NCBI GenBank assembly: GCA_004764695.1
Contig: SMSO01000031.1
Location: 2,651,048 to 2,715,047 of the forward strand
Direction: 5' to 3'
Origin: Schizochytrium sp. TIO01
Taxonomy: Eukaryota; Sar; Bigyra; Thraustochytrida; Thraustochytriidae
DNA length: 64,000 bases
Of this stretch, positions 49,380 to 58,919 are shown piece after piece. The notes below the pieces were generated by a model. It saw nothing but the letters and a program-made list of their open reading frames with translations, did no database searches and was not told the origin of the DNA. The position numbers and the translations under genes are program-made. Each line of letters opens with the position of its first letter. The first letter of the stretch is position 1.

Positions 49380-52300
49380 ATGACGCTCGCTACTGCGAGA
49401 TTACGTGAGCCGTCTCGAGCAGGGAGAACAAAAATATCTACGTCTAGTACAAGAAAAGCAAAGCAACAAAAACTCCGGCTATACAAGTCAGCCGCATCCA
49501 CAGTGAGCTTGCCTAGTCTTAAGGATCTTTCCACAAAATCATCAACGCACTGCCTGGTTAGGAGAAGGAATGATGAAGCTGAACCTGTGCGCTCACCCGA
49601 AGATGCTTATACGTGGGTGGGCAGTAGCGCGGATGGAGATATCGAGGTGAACTTGCAAAAACTCGCAAGTCTTGCGCTCAAGCATGGGCGCTATGCAACA
49701 TATAAAGAACTTCAAAAACGCTTAAAGAAAATTGAAAAGCCACCTTCACTGCTTCAGAAGAAAGAGAAGTCTCAGGCATTACTTCATAGACTACGAACTC
49801 TTCGTAGAGCCCAAACAGCATTTTCCGTTAAGGCAGGGTCAACGCTGCACGGCAGTAATCAAACATCACACTCTGACCTTTTAAACAAAACCAGCCATAT
49901 CGAGTTCGCAGATCAGTCGCCAAACCCAAACAACCATCCGGGGGGTTCTGATCCACGTGGGATTCAGGCTTCCCTTTTCGATGTATCAGATCTTCAGTAC
50001 TGTGTCAATACTCGATGCGGGCCTCGAATTTGGGAACCTTACGAGCCGAAACTCTCTGAGCCAGCGACTCCTATGAAAGCCTCTGCAAGAAGCGAAACCT
50101 CATTTCCAATTATCAACTTATCGCGACCTAATACTTCTGGGGTCTCAATTCAAAATGGATCAGTATCTAAACTACATCGCGTAGGTCTCACACCCCAGGT
50201 CAAAACCAAAGGTGTCTTGGCAATCCTCCCAGAGAAACAGCAAGAGAAGCAACTACTATATGAAAGGTTTCATGGCAGAAGCTTAAACAAAGATTCTCCA
50301 CGTAGTATGTATGCCAAGTATTGCGAGCAACACAAACTGGTTCCTGAGCCATTCGGGCTTGCTGAGATTGAACCCCGCACCCTAAATTTGAGTCATTTTG
50401 GTATTGGAAACGACCATGCGTCTGCCCTTGCTGAGGGTCTCCGCAATCAACATCATCTTCGATCAATAGAAATGCAAGAAAACCGTCTTGGCGACCATGC
50501 CGTTGCCACTTTGCTCGATAACCTCAACTACTCAAAACTCAGATCTATTGATCTCAGTAATAGTACAATCTCCTCTGGGGGAGCCAAGAAACTCAGCAAG
50601 TTGCTCCGACGCTCTGCCAACTTGCGTGTTCTAAAATTGAACCAGATCAGGTTTCAAGCGGACGCCTTAGAACGGATCTGCCGAGCCTTACGTTTTCCAG
50701 AATGTAAATTAAGAATTCTGCATTTGAGTGACACTGGTTTGGGACAAACCATGGCAAGTGCGGACCTCATTGGCAAAATGCTTAGCCAAAACCGTTCCTT
50801 AATTGCCTTAAACATTGCATGGAATAATATTGCAGGAAAAGCAGCGGAAGCACTTGCAGAGGGTCTGCGAGTTAATAAGACGTTGCAAGTCTTGGATGCG
50901 CGCTGGAACAAGCTCGGCACGGCAGCAAAATCAATGGCGGCTGCGCTAGCCAAAAATCGCGTTCTTTCTCATCTGGACCTCTCCTATAACCACATAACTG
51001 CGGACCAGTGTAAAGAACTGTCAGAGGGTTTAAATCTTAATTTCTCTCTTTATGGTCTTCACATGGCAGGCAACGCATATAAGGTGTCCACAACAGGATT
51101 TTTGGTGCCAAGGAAGCATGCAGTTCTGGACTCCACTGCCGCGCATAAAGTCCTTCTCACGCAAGCTGCAGAAAGTATCTGCAACATGGTCGATAAAAAT
51201 GCAATGGATAATCTTGTGCGCCGTCGCGCAAATTTGAAGCGTGAAAAGGCTGCGCGAGAGGTCCGGCAAAATCATCCTCAAGGTTCTAACGGTGAGCAGA
51301 CCACAGCTCCGCGGAAAAGACTTGCCGTATATGCTGGCCAGCCTTCTCGTGGTGTACAACAACTTCAAGGTCATTCTATGAAAAGTATTCATGAGCAACA
51401 ACAACGTGCAGCACAACAGAGGGAAAGTGAACACAAACCTGACGAGGAGAAAAATGATGACAAACCTATTCGGCAGAGAGGTCGTCTGGCTTCGTTTCGA
51501 TCAGCTGTTGTTGCCGTAACGTCTCTTAATAAGAACAAAAAGCAGGTTCCTAACTTCCTTGATGTTGTTCGCATACATCAGCAAAAGGCCAAAACAAGTG
51601 CCAGTCACATCGAGGTCCTTGCTGAATGTGAGAATTGTTGGATCTGTGCTAAATGGCGGGAGGTGAGGATTGAATTTATTGATTTTGCCGCCGCAGAAGA
51701 AGCAGCTATGGCATCAGCAGCGGAAGATATTCGGCGCGAGGAAGAACGTGAGTTAATTAGGCAGCAAATCGAAAATAACCCATTCAAACAAAGAGTTAGT
51801 GCACGCAAGGCTCCATCAATGCCTATCGTCTTTACACCTCGAAATATAGAGCTCTATTTGAGTATCGACGGTTTCCGCCGACCACGCAAGCTGAGCATAA
51901 TCAAGGGAGACTTTAAGTATGAGGCTTTTGTGATGCTGCCCCCGGGTCGATGTGAATTCTTCTTCACTGTTGATGGAGAATATAATCGGGTCCTTGCTCC
52001 GAATATGCATGCTACAGAAGCATCACCTGATGCGCGGGCTGCTTTTGAAATACTCGTACGTCGTAAAGAAGGCATTAAAAATGGGAACGTCATTCCCACA
52101 CTCTGGCGTCCCCACGATGCACCGAGTACGCTGAAACACACTTATCACAAGGACAAGCCTTTTCGATTACACAGTTTTGCAATCTTAGAACGAGTTGAAC
52201 CGACACTTCCGGATACAATTCGTGCTGCTCCAAGACGACAGAACACCATGGCAATCCCGAAAAAGAAGTCCGACTTTGACCAAGAGGATAGTGTTTTTGC

Positions 52301-53732
52301 AGGATATTCTCTTGAGACAACTGAAGATACAATTCGCGCATTCAAGGCAGATTGTATTCATGCAAAATTTCAACGCCTCGTTAAGGATACAGATTTACGG
52401 AATGATATGCTTGCGGCATTACAAGAAAACTATAATGTTCTTCGTGTTGCCTATCAATTATTCTGCGCAAATTCTTCAGGTCTTTCTGTTACCTCGGTTT
52501 CATGGTACTCTTTTTTTGACATGTGCCAAACATGCCGTATTTTGGACGAGCGTGTAGAGCAGAAGGATCTCGAGAATATATTTGTAGCTGTTAATGTGAA
52601 TGATGGATCAATGCAGCAAGGGGTAGATACGCAAGGCCGAAAGCTCAACCCTGATCGTGACCTTTGTCGCTATGAATTTGTTGAGATTATTGCACGTATA
52701 GCAATCCAAAAATTTGTAAGAACGGGTCAAATCACAAGTCCAGCTGATGCTGTAAGGCGACTTGTCGATACACACCTAATTCCCTATCTTGATATTGAGG
52801 CTCCACAAATTTTTCGGGATCGTTATTTGTATATTCACGAGGTGGATGTTATTTTTCGGCATTTCTTGCCTATCTTAGAGCGTCTCTTTCGTCGCAATGC
52901 AGATATGAATTTGAATAGGAAAAACAAACGTATGAGTTTCTCTGCGTGGCGGCAAATGCTAACACAATCTGGAGTATTTGCGAATAGTGCATGTACAGAG
53001 CGAGATTCAAGGCTTTCGTATCGCTTGTCAATGCAATATATAGAAGATGAAATGAAGACCGATCAGCATTTGAGTGTTGGGTTCTTAGAGTATTTAGAAG
53101 CACTTGCTAGACTAGCCTTCCTTTCAGATCAAGGCTCACTCGAACAACTCGTGCGAAAATTCATGACTTTTTTTAACCAGGACTCCACAAAGAATATTAA
53201 TCACGAGAAACCCACCAATGGTAAGCCTCCTCGAGGGGCTGCTCCGTTATCACAGATCCAGGAGACATTTAATTCTGAAAAGGAAATCACAGCAACGATT
53301 TCGAAGAGTGGAGAAACTAATACTAGCACCAAGACTCCTGTCGAGGAAGAACGAGACGCCTCTGAAGACGATGGATCTTGCGAGGAAAACGGTTTAGAGA
53401 ATACTGAAAGCATGGAGCGCCCAGACATTGAACTTCTTCGGCGTCAGAGCACAGTGTCCGAAGATGAGCTGGAGGCTCTCCTTCGTGACCAAAATATGGG
53501 TGAACCTGAGGAAAGCGAAAGCGAAAGTGATGACGATGATGTGGATTCAGGAGTAGAGTCTTTTCAGCCTAGGCATGGATTCCCTCTTAAACTAATGCTA
53601 CTCCTACGCGTCCTGGTCTGGCATCCAGCAATTTTTGATCGCTCCAACCAGAAGGCTACAACTATGGATAAGCGACACATTGAACTACTTGCGAGACGCG
53701 GTTCCGTGCGTATTAGTCTTATCATGAATTAA
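49380..53732 (+). CDS. Large LRR protein with Cys-Trp-Ile-Cys, beta-sandwich-like and helical C-terminal regions (1450 aa)
   Basis: One uninterrupted frame; ATG 49380 (context ACAATA-ATG) is the first Met. The frame stays open 27 codons further upstream without an ATG. Residues 1-330 are basic and disordered. Residues 335-565 hold about seven ribonuclease-inhibitor-type leucine-rich repeats (for example Leu-Arg-Ser-Ile-Asp-Leu-Ser-Asn). Residues 752-757 are Asn-Cys-Trp-Ile-Cys followed by Ala-Lys-Trp. Residues 820-910 look like a beta sandwich with a Pro-Pro-Gly-Arg-Cys-Glu-Phe-Phe-Phe strand. About 985-1290 is helical and resembles degenerate paired EF-hand folds. A Glu/Ser/Asp tract lies near 1375-1392. 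From memory, LRR proteins with a Cys-Trp-Ile-Cys-like segment plus such a sandwich are found in ciliates, oomycetes and algae, often linked to cilia. A ciliary or cytoskeletal scaffold is inferred. It converges on the calmodulin-like gene. Confidence 0.9.
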   Translation: MTLATARLREPSRAGRTKISTSSTRKAKQQKLRLYKSAASTVSLPSLKDLSTKSSTHCLVRRRNDEAEPVRSPEDAYTWVGSSADGDIEVNLQKLASLALKHGRYATYKELQKRLKKIEKPPSLLQKKEKSQALLHRLRTLRRAQTAFSVKAGSTLHGSNQTSHSDLLNKTSHIEFADQSPNPNNHPGGSDPRGIQASLFDVSDLQYCVNTRCGPRIWEPYEPKLSEPATPMKASARSETSFPIINLSRPNTSGVSIQNGSVSKLHRVGLTPQVKTKGVLAILPEKQQEKQLLYERFHGRSLNKDSPRSMYAKYCEQHKLVPEPFGLAEIEPRTLNLSHFGIGNDHASALAEGLRNQHHLRSIEMQENRLGDHAVATLLDNLNYSKLRSIDLSNSTISSGGAKKLSKLLRRSANLRVLKLNQIRFQADALERICRALRFPECKLRILHLSDTGLGQTMASADLIGKMLSQNRSLIALNIAWNNIAGKAAEALAEGLRVNKTLQVLDARWNKLGTAAKSMAAALAKNRVLSHLDLSYNHITADQCKELSEGLNLNFSLYGLHMAGNAYKVSTTGFLVPRKHAVLDSTAAHKVLLTQAAESICNMVDKNAMDNLVRRRANLKREKAAREVRQNHPQGSNGEQTTAPRKRLAVYAGQPSRGVQQLQGHSMKSIHEQQQRAAQQRESEHKPDEEKNDDKPIRQRGRLASFRSAVVAVTSLNKNKKQVPNFLDVVRIHQQKAKTSASHIEVLAECENCWICAKWREVRIEFIDFAAAEEAAMASAAEDIRREEERELIRQQIENNPFKQRVSARKAPSMPIVFTPRNIELYLSIDGFRRPRKLSIIKGDFKYEAFVMLPPGRCEFFFTVDGEYNRVLAPNMHATEASPDARAAFEILVRRKEGIKNGNVIPTLWRPHDAPSTLKHTYHKDKPFRLHSFAILERVEPTLPDTIRAAPRRQNTMAIPKKKSDFDQEDSVFAGYSLETTEDTIRAFKADCIHAKFQRLVKDTDLRNDMLAALQENYNVLRVAYQLFCANSSGLSVTSVSWYSFFDMCQTCRILDERVEQKDLENIFVAVNVNDGSMQQGVDTQGRKLNPDRDLCRYEFVEIIARIAIQKFVRTGQITSPADAVRRLVDTHLIPYLDIEAPQIFRDRYLYIHEVDVIFRHFLPILERLFRRNADMNLNRKNKRMSFSAWRQMLTQSGVFANSACTERDSRLSYRLSMQYIEDEMKTDQHLSVGFLEYLEALARLAFLSDQGSLEQLVRKFMTFFNQDSTKNINHEKPTNGKPPRGAAPLSQIQETFNSEKEITATISKSGETNTSTKTPVEEERDASEDDGSCEENGLENTESMERPDIELLRRQSTVSEDELEALLRDQNMGEPEESESESDDDDVDSGVESFQPRHGFPLKLMLLLRVLVWHPAIFDRSNQKATTMDKRHIELLARRGSVRISLIMN

Positions 53733-54092
53733 AACAGTTTTTCAACTGAAAATAGAGGTTACCTCCGAAAGAAAATCTGCCACGTGCTACTTGTTTACTT
53801 TGTTATGATTGATAATATTACTGCTGATGCTTAAAAGTCACTTCAAAAATGAAACACGCATTCATAATGGAAAATAGGTTAACAGGAGCTAGCTCATAGG
53901 GAAAAACTAGCAACGAGCTTAATGGCATATCTATACTTGTAATATATACATATTTTTAAAAGTTGCTGAAGACAGCTATCTTTGACAGGTTCAGTGATGT
54001 TGTTGCAGGGGTGGAATCATTTTTTATCACAATGTAGAGAAACCTAAGGAGGAAATAGTAAGTGAATTATACAAGACTTTTCCACGACTTTG
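53733..54092. other. Convergent intergenic region
   Basis: 360 bases of AT-rich DNA between two tail-to-tail genes. It must hold both 3' ends, but no clear terminator motif can be assigned. Confidence 0.5.
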
Positions 54093-54551
54093 CTAAAGTA
54101 GGAGGATCTCTGTTACGAAGCTCTCGATGTGGACATGCCCCTGAGCATTGCGTACAAGCTTTCCTTTTTTTATGGTCTCCATCATATCTTGAATATCTTG
54201 GCATTCGCCAGTGTTACCAAACTTTTGCAGTGCACTGCGGAGGGCATCGGGAGCAATATAATCACTATCAATACCGCGCAATAAATTTAATTCACGAAGC
54301 GTAGATACCACAGTGGCTCGCGCATCACCAACAATAGTCCTGGCTTGCTTTAATACCATTATGAAATCATCTACCGACATGTTTGCGTTGCAAAAGGATG
54401 GACCATTTTGCTTGAGCACACTAGCAGATTCATCCTCAGTGAGAGGCAAGCCACATTCGCGAAGCATTCTAGTGGCTGATTTCGCAGGAACTTGCGATCC
54501 TCCCTTGGCATGGCTCGTGAATACTCTACGCGCAATCATTTCATCGTCCAT
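54093..54551 (-). CDS. Calmodulin-like EF-hand-fold protein with degenerate calcium loops (152 aa)
   Basis: From ATG 54551 to TAG 54095-54093, 152 residues, close to calmodulin's usual length (about 149). The pattern of four helix-loop-helix units in two lobes fits the calmodulin, myosin light chain and centrin superfamily: repeated Phe/Leu-rich helices, and Ser-Val-Asp-Asp-Phe-Ile and Ile-Glu-Ser-Phe-Val at the ends of units 2 and 4. None of the four loops keeps the Asp-x-Asp-x-Gly ligand pattern (near residues 13-24, 49-61, 91-102 and 130-142). It is therefore probably calcium-independent and structural, such as a myosin or dynein light chain. The frame is open a few codons further upstream without an ATG, and GTAAGTAAG directly precedes the ATG. 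This perfect donor-like sequence raises the possibility of an alternative transcript with an upstream exon. Confidence 0.75.
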   Translation of the reverse strand: MDDEMIARRVFTSHAKGGSQVPAKSATRMLRECGLPLTEDESASVLKQNGPSFCNANMSVDDFIMVLKQARTIVGDARATVVSTLRELNLLRGIDSDYIAPDALRSALQKFGNTGECQDIQDMMETIKKGKLVRNAQGHVHIESFVTEILLL

Positions 54552-54849
54552 CTTACTTACCAGAAGAAACTTCAATTGCCCCTGAGAACCTTCTGCGCAA
54601 CTTCAACCTAAATATGCTTGGTAAGATCTCAAATTATGCTCACAATGAAGATTCATTGAGGGTTTGAAATACAGGCGTCCTTCTCCTTGTTGTTGTTATT
54701 GTGAATTCCCCTTTACTCCCCATTCTCTTTTTAAAAAAACATAAAACATAAAACAAAGACCCTATAATTCAGGTTTGAACGGATCTGAGGTGTTCTATTA
54801 TTTGTTCTGTTGTGTTCCAAAGTAAGATACGAAATAAAGTACTATAGGC
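54552..54849. other. Spacer between MED11 and calmodulin-like gene
   Basis: Both neighbours are on the minus strand, so this holds the MED11 3' end and the calmodulin-like promoter. No distinct motif recognised. Confidence 0.5.
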
Positions 54850-55548
54850 TTAAGAGTCACTCATGGAGACATCTCCGTTGATAGTTCCATTTGCAATGGG
54901 CTCTTGGCTATTCATAGCTGCACTGGGCAATGGCTCTTTAAGGAAATTTAGAGTCTGGGCAAGATGGGTACGAGCAAAGTCAAGTTTTTCTTGAGCAATC
55001 GCAGCATCCTTCTTTTTGCCGTATGAACTCCTCTCAAAGGGAACATATTTAACCAGGTTTGGAATTTCACGGCTCAAACGATCATGCAATTCGTCCAGAG
55101 TGGTAAGAAGGTTATCTCCAGTTTTCCCAAGAAGCGCAGTGTTCACACGCTGACCAAGGCTTCGACTCTCAATATGTTCTACAGCAGATTCTGTGTGTTC
55201 AATTACTGTGTATAACAACGCTTCGGCAGCTTCAAGGTTTTTTAATGTAGCCTCTACCTCTTCAGCAGACTCTCGAGCGCCTGGTGCAGAGGCTCGCAGG
55301 CCGCTGCTCCCATTCGCCACAAGCTTAGAGGCTGAGTTTGGAGACACCGCTCCACTTGTAGACGGGCTTGAGGTATTGGCATTTGCTGTAATGGGTCCTC
55401 CATTCGCAGCACCACCGGGCCCATTCTGCACACCAGGAGCTCCAGAAGGAGATAAAGCAGGGTTCGGGGTAGAGTTTCCATTGCTCATGTTCATGTTATT
55501 GCTTGCATTAGGCATACTAGCAGGGTCTCGGGTTGGTGGCATCGACAT
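54850..55548 (-). CDS. MED11: Mediator complex subunit 11 (232 aa)
   Basis: ATG 55548 to TAA at 54852-54850. Residues 92-205 match the MED11 helical-bundle family: a long helix starting Ser-Ala-Glu-Glu-Val-Glu-Ala-Thr-Leu, and the family hallmark near 173-198, Arg-Ser-Ser-Tyr-Gly-Lys-Lys-Lys-Asp, followed by a helix with Leu-Asp-Phe-Ala-Arg (compare Gly-Ser-Ser-Tyr and Tyr-Ala-Arg in animal MED11). MED11 pairs with MED22 in the Mediator head module and helps join RNA polymerase II with general factors at promoters. Animal MED11 is about 117 residues; the extra length here is a Ser/Asn/Pro/Gly-rich disordered N-terminus (1-90) and a short tail. The frame continues a few codons upstream of the ATG without another Met. 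Identification rests on motif and helix pattern, not on a search. Confidence 0.8.
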   Translation of the reverse strand: MSMPPTRDPASMPNASNNMNMSNGNSTPNPALSPSGAPGVQNGPGGAANGGPITANANTSSPSTSGAVSPNSASKLVANGSSGLRASAPGARESAEEVEATLKNLEAAEALLYTVIEHTESAVEHIESRSLGQRVNTALLGKTGDNLLTTLDELHDRLSREIPNLVKYVPFERSSYGKKKDAAIAQEKLDFARTHLAQTLNFLKEPLPSAAMNSQEPIANGTINGDVSMSDS

Positions 55549-55619
55549 GATTTTTTGCGCTGCTAGCTCACCAGACTAAAGTGAAGCAGTTGAATGGAAA
55601 CCTTGATCAAGTTTAATAC

Positions 55620-55787
55620 TTATTTAATTGCAGAGGTCTTGTGTTGACCCCGCGCAAAGGCTCCCTGGCGAGCTAAGTTCGCGTTCACCAAGCCTTCAAA
55701 CGCAACAACTGTATCCTGCCGAGTGGATGGATTGCTGGGCTTCGTCACAGAAACTATGAACCCAGAAGCTTCTAGTGACAGGGGTAT
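55620..55787 (-). CDS. Probable terminal exon, 55 codons, unknown protein
   Basis: A minus-strand frame ending at TAA 55622-55620, only 72 bases upstream of the MED11 ATG. It is strongly protein-like (Gly-Phe-Ile-Val-Ser-Val-Thr-Lys-Pro-Ser-Asn-Pro, then Val-Val-Ala-Phe-Glu-Gly-Leu) and GC-balanced, yet contains no Met, so it must be a 3' exon or a remnant. A GTGAAAG acceptor-like site lies just before it. The same frame upstream carries two TGA and then another protein-like patch (Ala-Thr-Phe-Val-Ala-Arg-Arg-Gly). The family is unknown. Confidence 0.35.
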   Translation of the reverse strand: MPLSLEASGFIVSVTKPSNPSTRQDTVVAFEGLVNANLARQGAFARGQHKTSAIK

Positions 55788-56390
55788 CTTTCACCCTCAG
55801 TCAAGAAACCTTGCAGGAGCGCCTCTACGCGCGACAAAGGTGGCGCTGCACTGCTATTGAGAGCAGAAAAGATGAGATTGATAGTTGTTGTCTTCTTTCT
55901 TTTCTCTCGTTCTAGGCTCTGTCACGGCCGCATCGCTACAGGTTGTTCTTTCGTTCTTTGACTGTTCTAACATCACCTGTCTTTTCTAATAACCACATAG
56001 AAGCCTACTTTTAATCTGCTATTTGGCTGGCTTAGATTTCTCTTGAAGCAACCAACATTGTAAACCAGGTCTCATGCTTCAGAATTTTACGATAGAGATG
56101 ATAATGATTATGGTGTCACCAGTTTTTTATTTAATCTGGCGACACTGGTTCTGATAGCTTGAGCTCTGACAAACATAGAAAGCAAGACCCATATCTTGTG
56201 ATATGAATATTGGAGTTTCTCAAAGCCGTTCTGCAGCATAAACTTTGCCTGGAAATGGAAGACCTTTCGCAGCTCTTTGGTAGTCTAAAGTGATCATACA
56301 TGTGACTGACGCGAGGAGACACTACATTATATGCATGGAGCCGTAGGAGAAAAGCAGCCCAGAGGTAGGTAGGTCAGGTCCCTATTGTAG
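55788..56390. other. Intergenic DNA, no supported gene
   Basis: AT-rich DNA upstream of the probable exon. The matching 5' exon on the minus strand could not be found. Confidence 0.4.
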
Positions 56391-56642
56391 CTGCAATCAT
56401 TGGCAACTTATGGAAGACCAACTGAAGATCTGCAGTTAAAAGCAATTGATTTGATTATTTCAATAATGGAAATGATAAAAAGGCTGAATGAGTCAAGCCA
56501 AGCAGTTCTGATTTTACATAAGCGAGCCAGCCATTTTCTGAGATCCAAGAAATCCTACCTATTACGTGCTGTAACAATAAATTGGTCATTAACTAATTCT
56601 AAAAATTATCAATCCAAACAAACCAAGTTTGGGTATTTGTAA
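56391..56642 (+). CDS. Coding-like segment, possible exon (about 80 codons)
   Basis: A frame that opens at a TATTGTAG acceptor-like site and ends at a stop at 56,640-56,642. The first 60 codons predict a regular amphipathic helix (Asp-Leu-Gln-Leu-Lys-Ala-Ile-Asp-Leu-Ile-Ile-Ser, then Met-Ile-Lys-Arg-Leu-Asn-Glu). The last 20 are Asn/Lys/Ser-rich noise. The first ATG is at 56,466. No family is recognised. Confidence 0.25.
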   Translation: MQSLATYGRPTEDLQLKAIDLIISIMEMIKRLNESSQAVLILHKRASHFLRSKKSYLLRAVTINWSLTNSKNYQSKQTKFGYL

Positions 56643-57649
56643 GCAACAAAATTTCTTCACAAGCAATCGTGCCGATCGAGTGGTCACTCGCTCGCTCATC
56701 AAACTCTTTTGACTGTTGCTTTACGTCTCATTATTTAATCAGCTAGCTACTATCTACAGCTACTGTTATTACTGGCACACGCCACGGAAATATCATATTA
56801 AACTCGTATCAGTCGTTCTCTACAGCTAACTTCTCCTTTATTTTCCTTCTTTACACAGGCCCGCACGTGAGATAAACAGACAGCCGGACCAACGAGTCAT
56901 CCAAATATTGAACACCACGGTATTCACTAATAGCGACCCTGCGTATTACCTTCAGACGCTGCAATGGAGTTATATTAGCTCCTACCTGGTTCACAGACGT
57001 AGCTCCAGCGTAATGAGTGATTGTTTTTATCTTTTATTTTAAAATCTAATTTTAATTACTCTCCAGCCCTAGTAAACATTATGCTACATATTCATCTCGA
57101 CATCTTTCATTTTGGTGCTTAGAAAGTACCTAACTACTATACTCTAGCTTGCGTTTAAAGTTTTCGCCTTTATCCACCTCTTCTGTTACTACAAGTATCA
57201 TTATCACTATTATATGACCACGACTATTACGTACAGGAATAGTACTTACCTACCCGCTAGATTCAGATACTTCGTTGGCTACTTAAAGCAACCGACTACT
57301 ATGGTTAAGCTTGAGAGGCACATAGGCGCTTCGATAACCAGCTAGGTAGTTAGTTACACGGCGTCCATAGCCATAGCTAGTATAAACATTAGGAGGTAAT
57401 TTGTGAAGTGCGCATGGGATGCTTCCCGCTGCGAGTAGTATAGTACCTCGCTAGCCTCGACTACTTGCTGCTGCCTCTTTCTCCGACGCGGTTAATGATC
57501 TAGCATCGATTTATGTCAAGCTACTGACATTGACTTATTGTGCTGGTTGAGTGATGGGTGGGTGGATCTTTGTTTCGTTTCCTCCCTCCGTTTCGTGTCA
57601 CGAGAGGTGTGGTTTAGTCTATACTACGATATCATCGATTTTGTCTTTA

Positions 57650-57675
57650 GACAAACAAACAAACAAACAAACAAA
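57650..57675 (+). repeat. (CAAA)6 microsatellite
   Basis: About six tandem CAAA units. A similar run lies at about 60,333-60,357. Confidence 0.85.
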
Positions 57676-58717
57676 TCAATGAAATAAATAATATTAATAA
57701 AATTAATAAAAAATAACACTCAGTCTGAGTATAAGTACCGTCATCAACGTGTCATCGACATGTCTACAAGTTGAGTCTGCAACGGACTTTGGTGCTTGTG
57801 AATAAAGAAAGAAGCAAAGGCGCAGCGCGGCGTTTCGATACTCGCAATAAAGACTTTCTCTAGTCCAGAGGAGGTATAGCAAGTTGAGAAAAGCTCGAAA
57901 GTAGGCGATTTATGATAGTAACTATAGAGATCGCAGAGAAAGAAACTAAGAAACCAAGAAACTATTGAAGAAGCCATTCAGCAGTGCTACTACTAAGTGT
58001 AATGAATGATACCCTCTTAGAGCCGACTACTCGTACAACTCTGAAACGAGATCGTCATCCTCGAAGCAGTTGAGGCCATCCGGATACGCTCGCTCGCTAA
58101 ATGGATATTGCGTAGGTTAGGACGTAGCTTGCGTTTTTACCCAGACTGTTGAACGCTTCCGCTTCAAGTTCTCTGATTGGTTCTTCCTTCGTTTGTTCGT
58201 GACCAGAGCAGCCTTTTCTTTCTTTTTTCTTATCTGTTTCCTCTTTCTCTCTCTTTGTTTCTGCTGTTTCCAGTCAATCCCATAATATCCTCGCTTCATC
58301 TCAATCTAAGAAAAACACCAAATAAAAATTTACTATAATTGAGACTAGGTCTTACTACCTGGGACCTTAAAGTAGCTACTTAGCTATCTGACTTAACCTT
58401 AGCCTAGCAGAAACAGCAGACTCTCGCTTCGCTCGCTCATTCATTCATTGACCCGTAAATAGGGCTTAACAATGAATAATTACCTATTAGGCCTCCAAAC
58501 AATCCGAATCAAACTATTGTAATTAAGTTAACTGAGAAGCACGGCGTGCATATAAACATAAACTAAGAAAGGTATGTTTGTCTATGAGTGAACCTGCTCC
58601 GTGAACAAGTAGGATCATAAGACGCCGCCAACCTACCGCTACCCACCCTTAGGAGGGAGATAAGCAACATCAATCGATCAGTCGTCAGTAATTATTTGGT
58701 GTTTATGTAGTAAACCC

Positions 58718-58741
58718 TTTTTTTTTTTTCTTTTGCCTTAG
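58718..58741 (+). promoter_or_regulatory. Likely 3' splice site in the 5' UTR of the ACMSD-like gene
   Basis: A T-rich tract of about 20 bases followed by CTTTTGCCTTAG has the form of a polypyrimidine tract plus acceptor, about 180 bases before the ATG. A 5' UTR intron is inferred; the donor was not identified. Confidence 0.3.
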
Positions 58742-58919
58742 CATTTACTAGACGTCTTTCTTTCTTTCGTTTATATTCTTTTTAGTTTCTCTCTCGTCAT
58801 TCACATATTGCAAAGAGTCCTGGCTCCAGCCGCCGTGCGCTGCCGCGGCAGAGCCCACTTGTTGAACAGCACCCAAAGAAGCACCAGCGGCACTTGCAGC
58901 AGCAGCTTGTCCCGCCTCC

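Larger units (their letters stand above)
56643..58919. other. Intergenic DNA upstream of the ACMSD-like gene
   Basis: No gene supported. It contains a (CAAA) run at 57,650-57,675 and many short TACT/TAGC runs. Confidence 0.5.
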
